DNA of 35,668 nucleotides from Burkholderiaceae bacterium (GTDB lineage: Bacteria; Pseudomonadota; Gammaproteobacteria; Burkholderiales; Burkholderiaceae), in assembly GCA_947448625.1 (NCBI GenBank), contig CANFOT010000013.1:1-35668 (forward strand), given 5' to 3'. Both the position numbers and the translations under genes were made by a program. Each line of letters opens with the position of its first letter. Position 1 is the first letter of the stretch. This document shows, in pieces, positions 32,724-35,668 of the stretch. Below the pieces are notes generated by a model, which saw nothing but the letters and a program-made list of their open reading frames with translations, ran no database searches and was not told the origin of the DNA.

Positions 32724-32767
32724 CTATTTAACTAAAATAGATTTTTCGAAAAATTTGTATTTGGAGA
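32724..32767 (+). promoter_or_regulatory. pntAA upstream region: -10-like hexamer, palindrome, ribosome-binding site
   Basis: CTATTT/AAATAG (32724-32729 with 32735-32740) is a small inverted repeat containing TAAAAT (32733-32738, -10-like). It is followed directly by a perfect 14-nt palindrome ATTTTTCGAAAAAT (32741-32754), flanked by a further AAATA/TATTT pair. GGAGA (32763-32767) lies 6 nt before the pntAA ATG. If TAAAAT is the -10, the palindrome would cover the transcription start, as expected of a repressor site. The repeat is seen; its regulatory role is inferred. Confidence 0.4.
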
Positions 32768-32773
32768 CATGCC

Positions 32774-33904
32774 ATGCGCATAGGAGTACCGCTGGAAATC
32801 AGACCCGGGGAAACTCGTGTTGCCGCCACACCGGAAACCGTCAAGAAGCTGATTGGCCAAGGCCATACAGTTGTTATTCAAAAAGATGCGGGCGTTACAG
32901 CTAGCCAGCCAGATTCCGCCTACGAAGCTGTTGGCGCGACCATTGGCAGCGCAGCAGATGCCTTTGGCGCGGAGATTGTTCTCAAAGTACGCGCCCCAGA
33001 AGCGGCGGAGCTCAAGCAAATCAAATCTGGCAGTGTGCTGCTTGGCATGCTTGACCCATTTGATAACGACAATATCGCCGCTATGGCTGCGCAAGGTGTA
33101 ACTGCATTCTCATTAGAGGCTGCTCCACGCACCACTCGCGCCCAAAGTATGGACGTCTTGTCATCACAAGCCAACATCGCGGGCTATAAAGCGGTGATGG
33201 TAGCCGCCAATGAGTATCAGCGCTTTATGCCAATGCTCATGACTGCAGCGGGAACCGTTAAAGCGGCACGCGTACTCATCTTGGGTGCAGGTGTTGCCGG
33301 ACTTCAGGCCATTGCCACTGCAAAGCGCTTAGGCGCTGTGATCGAAGCATCCGATGTACGCCCTGCCGCTAAAGAGCAAATTGAATCTCTCGGCGCAAAG
33401 TTTGTCGATGTTCCTTATGAAAGCGATGAAGAGCGTGAAATCGCCCAAGGCGTTGGCGGCTATGCCCGCCCAATGCCAGAAGCTTGGATGAAGCGTCAAG
33501 CAGCGCTCGTAGCTGAACGCGCACAACAAGCCGACATCGTCATTACTACCGCCTTAATTCCAGGTCGCAAGCCCCCAGTCCTACTACACAGCGACACCGT
33601 TGCCAATATGAAACCGGGCTCGATCGTGATCGACTTAGCTGCTGGTCGTGGTGATAACGGCTCAGGTAACTGTCCTTTGACAGAAGCTGACAAGATTGTT
33701 GAAAAAAATGGTGTGAAGATTGTTGGTTACACCAATCTCGCCAGTATGGTGGCTGCAGATGCTTCCGCTTTGTACGCTCGCAATTTGCTCGACTTCATGA
33801 AGTTGATTGTTGACGCAGAAGCGAAGTTAGTTATCCCAACAGATGACGACATCGTTACCGCCTGCTTAATGTGTCGTGATGGCCAAGCCGTCCGCAAAAA
33901 CTAA
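32774..33904 (+). CDS. pntAA: NAD(P) transhydrogenase subunit alpha part 1 (NAD(H)-binding domain)
   Basis: Soluble domain I of the proton-translocating transhydrogenase, which uses the proton gradient to reduce NADP with NADH. 376 residues, the length of the Rhodospirillum-type PntAA rather than the fused E. coli PntA (510). The Rossmann motif GAGVAG is at 171-176 with the following acidic EASDVRP. The RSMDVLSSQ-like block (AQSMDVLSSQANIAGYKAV) and the mobile-loop region YARPMPEAW are recognisable. A good GGAGA site precedes the ATG. Followed by pntAB after 24 nt. Confidence 0.95.
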   Translation: MRIGVPLEIRPGETRVAATPETVKKLIGQGHTVVIQKDAGVTASQPDSAYEAVGATIGSAADAFGAEIVLKVRAPEAAELKQIKSGSVLLGMLDPFDNDNIAAMAAQGVTAFSLEAAPRTTRAQSMDVLSSQANIAGYKAVMVAANEYQRFMPMLMTAAGTVKAARVLILGAGVAGLQAIATAKRLGAVIEASDVRPAAKEQIESLGAKFVDVPYESDEEREIAQGVGGYARPMPEAWMKRQAALVAERAQQADIVITTALIPGRKPPVLLHSDTVANMKPGSIVIDLAAGRGDNGSGNCPLTEADKIVEKNGVKIVGYTNLASMVAADASALYARNLLDFMKLIVDAEAKLVIPTDDDIVTACLMCRDGQAVRKN

Positions 33905-33928
33905 TAGAAATCATTCGAAGGAAATATC

Positions 33929-34267
33929 ATGGATCTCGCTGCTTTTCAAAGCATCCTCACAGTCCAAAACATCACCGTATTTGTGTTGGCTATTTTTGTT
34001 GGCTACCACGTGGTTTGGAACGTTACTCCAGCACTGCATACTCCACTGATGGCCGTTACTAACGCCATTTCTGGAATCATCATTGTTGGCGCCCTGCTGC
34101 AAACTGAAGTGATTGGTGGTGATGAAATCACTCTCACCAGCATCATTGGTGCGATTGCAGTATTTCTAGCTTCAATTAATATTTTTGGTGGCTTTATGGT
34201 CACACGTCGCATGCTTGAAATGTTCAAGAAAAAAGCTCCTAAGGCTGATGCGGCTGGAACTAAATAA
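33929..34267 (+). CDS. pntAB: NAD(P) transhydrogenase subunit alpha part 2 (membrane domain)
   Basis: Small membrane subunit supplying the alpha part of domain II, the proton channel. 112 residues with about three to four hydrophobic helices: 15-30, 40-60, 68-92. The conserved [21 protein letters not shown] segment is present. In E. coli this piece is fused to the C-terminus of PntA; here it is a separate gene between pntAA and pntB, preceded by AAGGAAA at a normal distance. Confidence 0.95.
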   Translation: MDLAAFQSILTVQNITVFVLAIFVGYHVVWNVTPALHTPLMAVTNAISGIIIVGALLQTEVIGGDEITLTSIIGAIAVFLASINIFGGFMVTRRMLEMFKKKAPKADAAGTK

Positions 34268-34300
34268 AACTAGAACAAGATCTATATAGAGACCACAATA

Positions 34301-35668
34301 ATGTCAAACATAACCGCGATTTCCTATCTCATTTCATCGGTGCTCTTCATCCTCGCCTTGCGTGGATTGTCATCACCAACGACCTCACGTCAAGGTAATA
34401 CCTTCGGCATGATCGGCATGCTGCTTGCCGTGATTACCACCTTCATGATTCCTGACTTTAAGCCAGTCTTCTCGTTGATTATTGCTGCCATTGTTGGCGG
34501 CGCCATTATTGGGACGCTTGCAGCTAAACGAGTACAGATGACGAAGATGCCCGAGCTCGTAGCGCTCATGCACTCCTTTGTTGGCTTATCTGCTGTGTTG
34601 ATTGCCATTGCAGCGGTATATAACCCAGCACATGACCATACTGGCGCACAAAAGATCGAACTCTTCATCGGCGCGTTCATTGGCGCAATTACTTTTACCG
34701 CCTCCGTTATTGCTTTCGGTAAATTGTCTGGCAAGGTTAGCGGCAAGCCAGTAACTTTTGCTGGTCAACATTTACTCAATCTCATCCTAGCTATCGGCAT
34801 GGTTTCTGGTGGCGTCATGTACTTCATGACGGGCAGCCATGAAGCATTCTTAGTGATGTGTGCAATTGCATTGGTATTGGGCGTAACCCTAATCATCCCT
34901 ATCGGTGGCGCAGATATGCCGGTCGTTGTATCCATGCTGAACAGCTACTCTGGTTGGGCAGCAGCTGGTATTGGTTTCACATTAAATAATCCAGTGCTGA
35001 TTATTGCTGGTGCTTGCGTAGGTTCTTCTGGCGCGATTCTGTCCTACATCATGTGTAAAGCGATGAACCGCTCGATCTTGGCGGTCTTGCTCGGTGGATT
35101 TGGTGCCGAAGCTTCTGCTGGTGGCGCTGATGATGGCAGCCCAAAGAACTACAAAACTGGTTCACCAGAAGATGCAGCCTTCCTCATGGAGAATGCCGAT
35201 ACAGTGGTAATTGTTCCTGGCTACGGCTTGGCAGTTGCCCGCGCTCAGCACGCTCTGAAAGAATTGACTGAGAAGCTGACTCATCACGGCGTTACTGTGA
35301 AGTATGCAATTCACCCAGTTGCAGGTCGCATGCCTGGTCATATGAACGTTCTTTTAGCTGAGGCCGAAGTTCCATACGATCAAGTATTTGAAATGGAAGA
35401 TATCAATAGTGATTTCGGTCAGGCTGACGTGGTGTTAGTGCTCGGTGCCAACGACGTAGTGAATCCTGCTGCGCGTACACCAGGAAGCCCTATTTTTGGC
35501 ATGCCAATTTTGGAGGCCTTCAAAGCTAAAACCATTATTGTGAATAAACGCTCAATGGCTGCAGGCTATGCTGGTCTAGATAACGAACTCTTCTACATGG
35601 ATAAAACCATGATGGTCTTCGGTGATGCGAAGAAAGTGGTTGAAGATATGGTGAAGTCAGTTAGTTAA
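34301..35668 (+). CDS. pntB: NAD(P) transhydrogenase subunit beta
   Basis: Beta subunit carrying most of the membrane proton channel and the NADP(H)-binding domain III. 455 residues (E. coli 462). About nine hydrophobic helices in residues 1-270, then the soluble domain with VVIVPGYGLAVARAQHALKEL (NADP-binding), HPVAGRMPGHMNVLLAEA and VLVLGANDVVNPAAR. The stop codon is the last three bases of the window. With pntAA and pntAB it forms a complete transhydrogenase, a source of NADPH. Confidence 0.96.
   Translation: MSNITAISYLISSVLFILALRGLSSPTTSRQGNTFGMIGMLLAVITTFMIPDFKPVFSLIIAAIVGGAIIGTLAAKRVQMTKMPELVALMHSFVGLSAVLIAIAAVYNPAHDHTGAQKIELFIGAFIGAITFTASVIAFGKLSGKVSGKPVTFAGQHLLNLILAIGMVSGGVMYFMTGSHEAFLVMCAIALVLGVTLIIPIGGADMPVVVSMLNSYSGWAAAGIGFTLNNPVLIIAGACVGSSGAILSYIMCKAMNRSILAVLLGGFGAEASAGGADDGSPKNYKTGSPEDAAFLMENADTVVIVPGYGLAVARAQHALKELTEKLTHHGVTVKYAIHPVAGRMPGHMNVLLAEAEVPYDQVFEMEDINSDFGQADVVLVLGANDVVNPAARTPGSPIFGMPILEAFKAKTIIVNKRSMAAGYAGLDNELFYMDKTMMVFGDAKKVVEDMVKSVS

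Overview
The window reads as core chromosome of a betaproteobacterium, most likely Polynucleobacter or a close Burkholderiaceae relative. This rests on the gene order hrcA<>nadK-recN, on the betaproteobacterial look of RecG and PurB, on a split transhydrogenase (pntAA-pntAB-pntB), on short intergenic gaps, and on a base composition that looks moderate (mid-40s %GC by eye, not computed). The genus is an inference. I see no insertion sequences, prophage genes, CRISPR arrays, tRNA or rRNA genes, and no gene-free stretch longer than about 300 bases. Coding density is very high and nearly every gene belongs to a well-known family.

Layout. 1-5.5 kb: the 5' tip of hrcA (minus), divergent from nadK and recN; then glnE on the minus strand, convergent with recN. 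5.6-13.3 kb (plus): yhdP, a nitrilase-family amidase, tldD, and aroG with a rho-independent terminator. 13.3-19.4 kb: a PduO-type corrinoid adenosyltransferase (minus), divergent from a tightly overlapped glcD-glcE-glcF-yggS-proC run (glycolate oxidation, PLP homeostasis, proline synthesis). 19.4-22.4 kb (minus): ubiA and recG. 22.5-28 kb (plus): queA-tgt-yajC-secD-secF, the same order as in E. coli, joining queuosine tRNA modification to the Sec accessory translocon. 28-30.7 kb (minus): purB-waaA with overlapping ends. 30.8-32.6 kb: a YibF-like GST (plus) convergent with mnmA (minus). 32.8-35.7 kb (plus): pntAA-pntAB-pntB, the proton-translocating transhydrogenase; the window ends exactly at the pntB stop codon.

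I found no convincing undescribed protein system. The unusual signals are in the non-coding DNA. (1) Six genes at the start of transcription units (nadK, yhdP, aroG, the adenosyltransferase, glcD, gst) have a hexamer matching the sigma-70 -10 consensus at 5 or 6 of 6 positions, placed exactly 6-7 nt before the start codon, with no nearby Shine-Dalgarno. This is the geometry of leaderless transcripts. (2) A perfect hairpin sits between a GGAGGA motif and the aroG start and could bring the two together. (3) yajC has a structured leader. (4) A 14-nt palindrome lies just upstream of pntAA. (5) Stop codons of convergent genes lie inside hairpins. Several gene starts are set here downstream of the longest possible ORF (nadK, adenosyltransferase, glcD, recG, purB, gst, mnmA) on homology and start-signal grounds.
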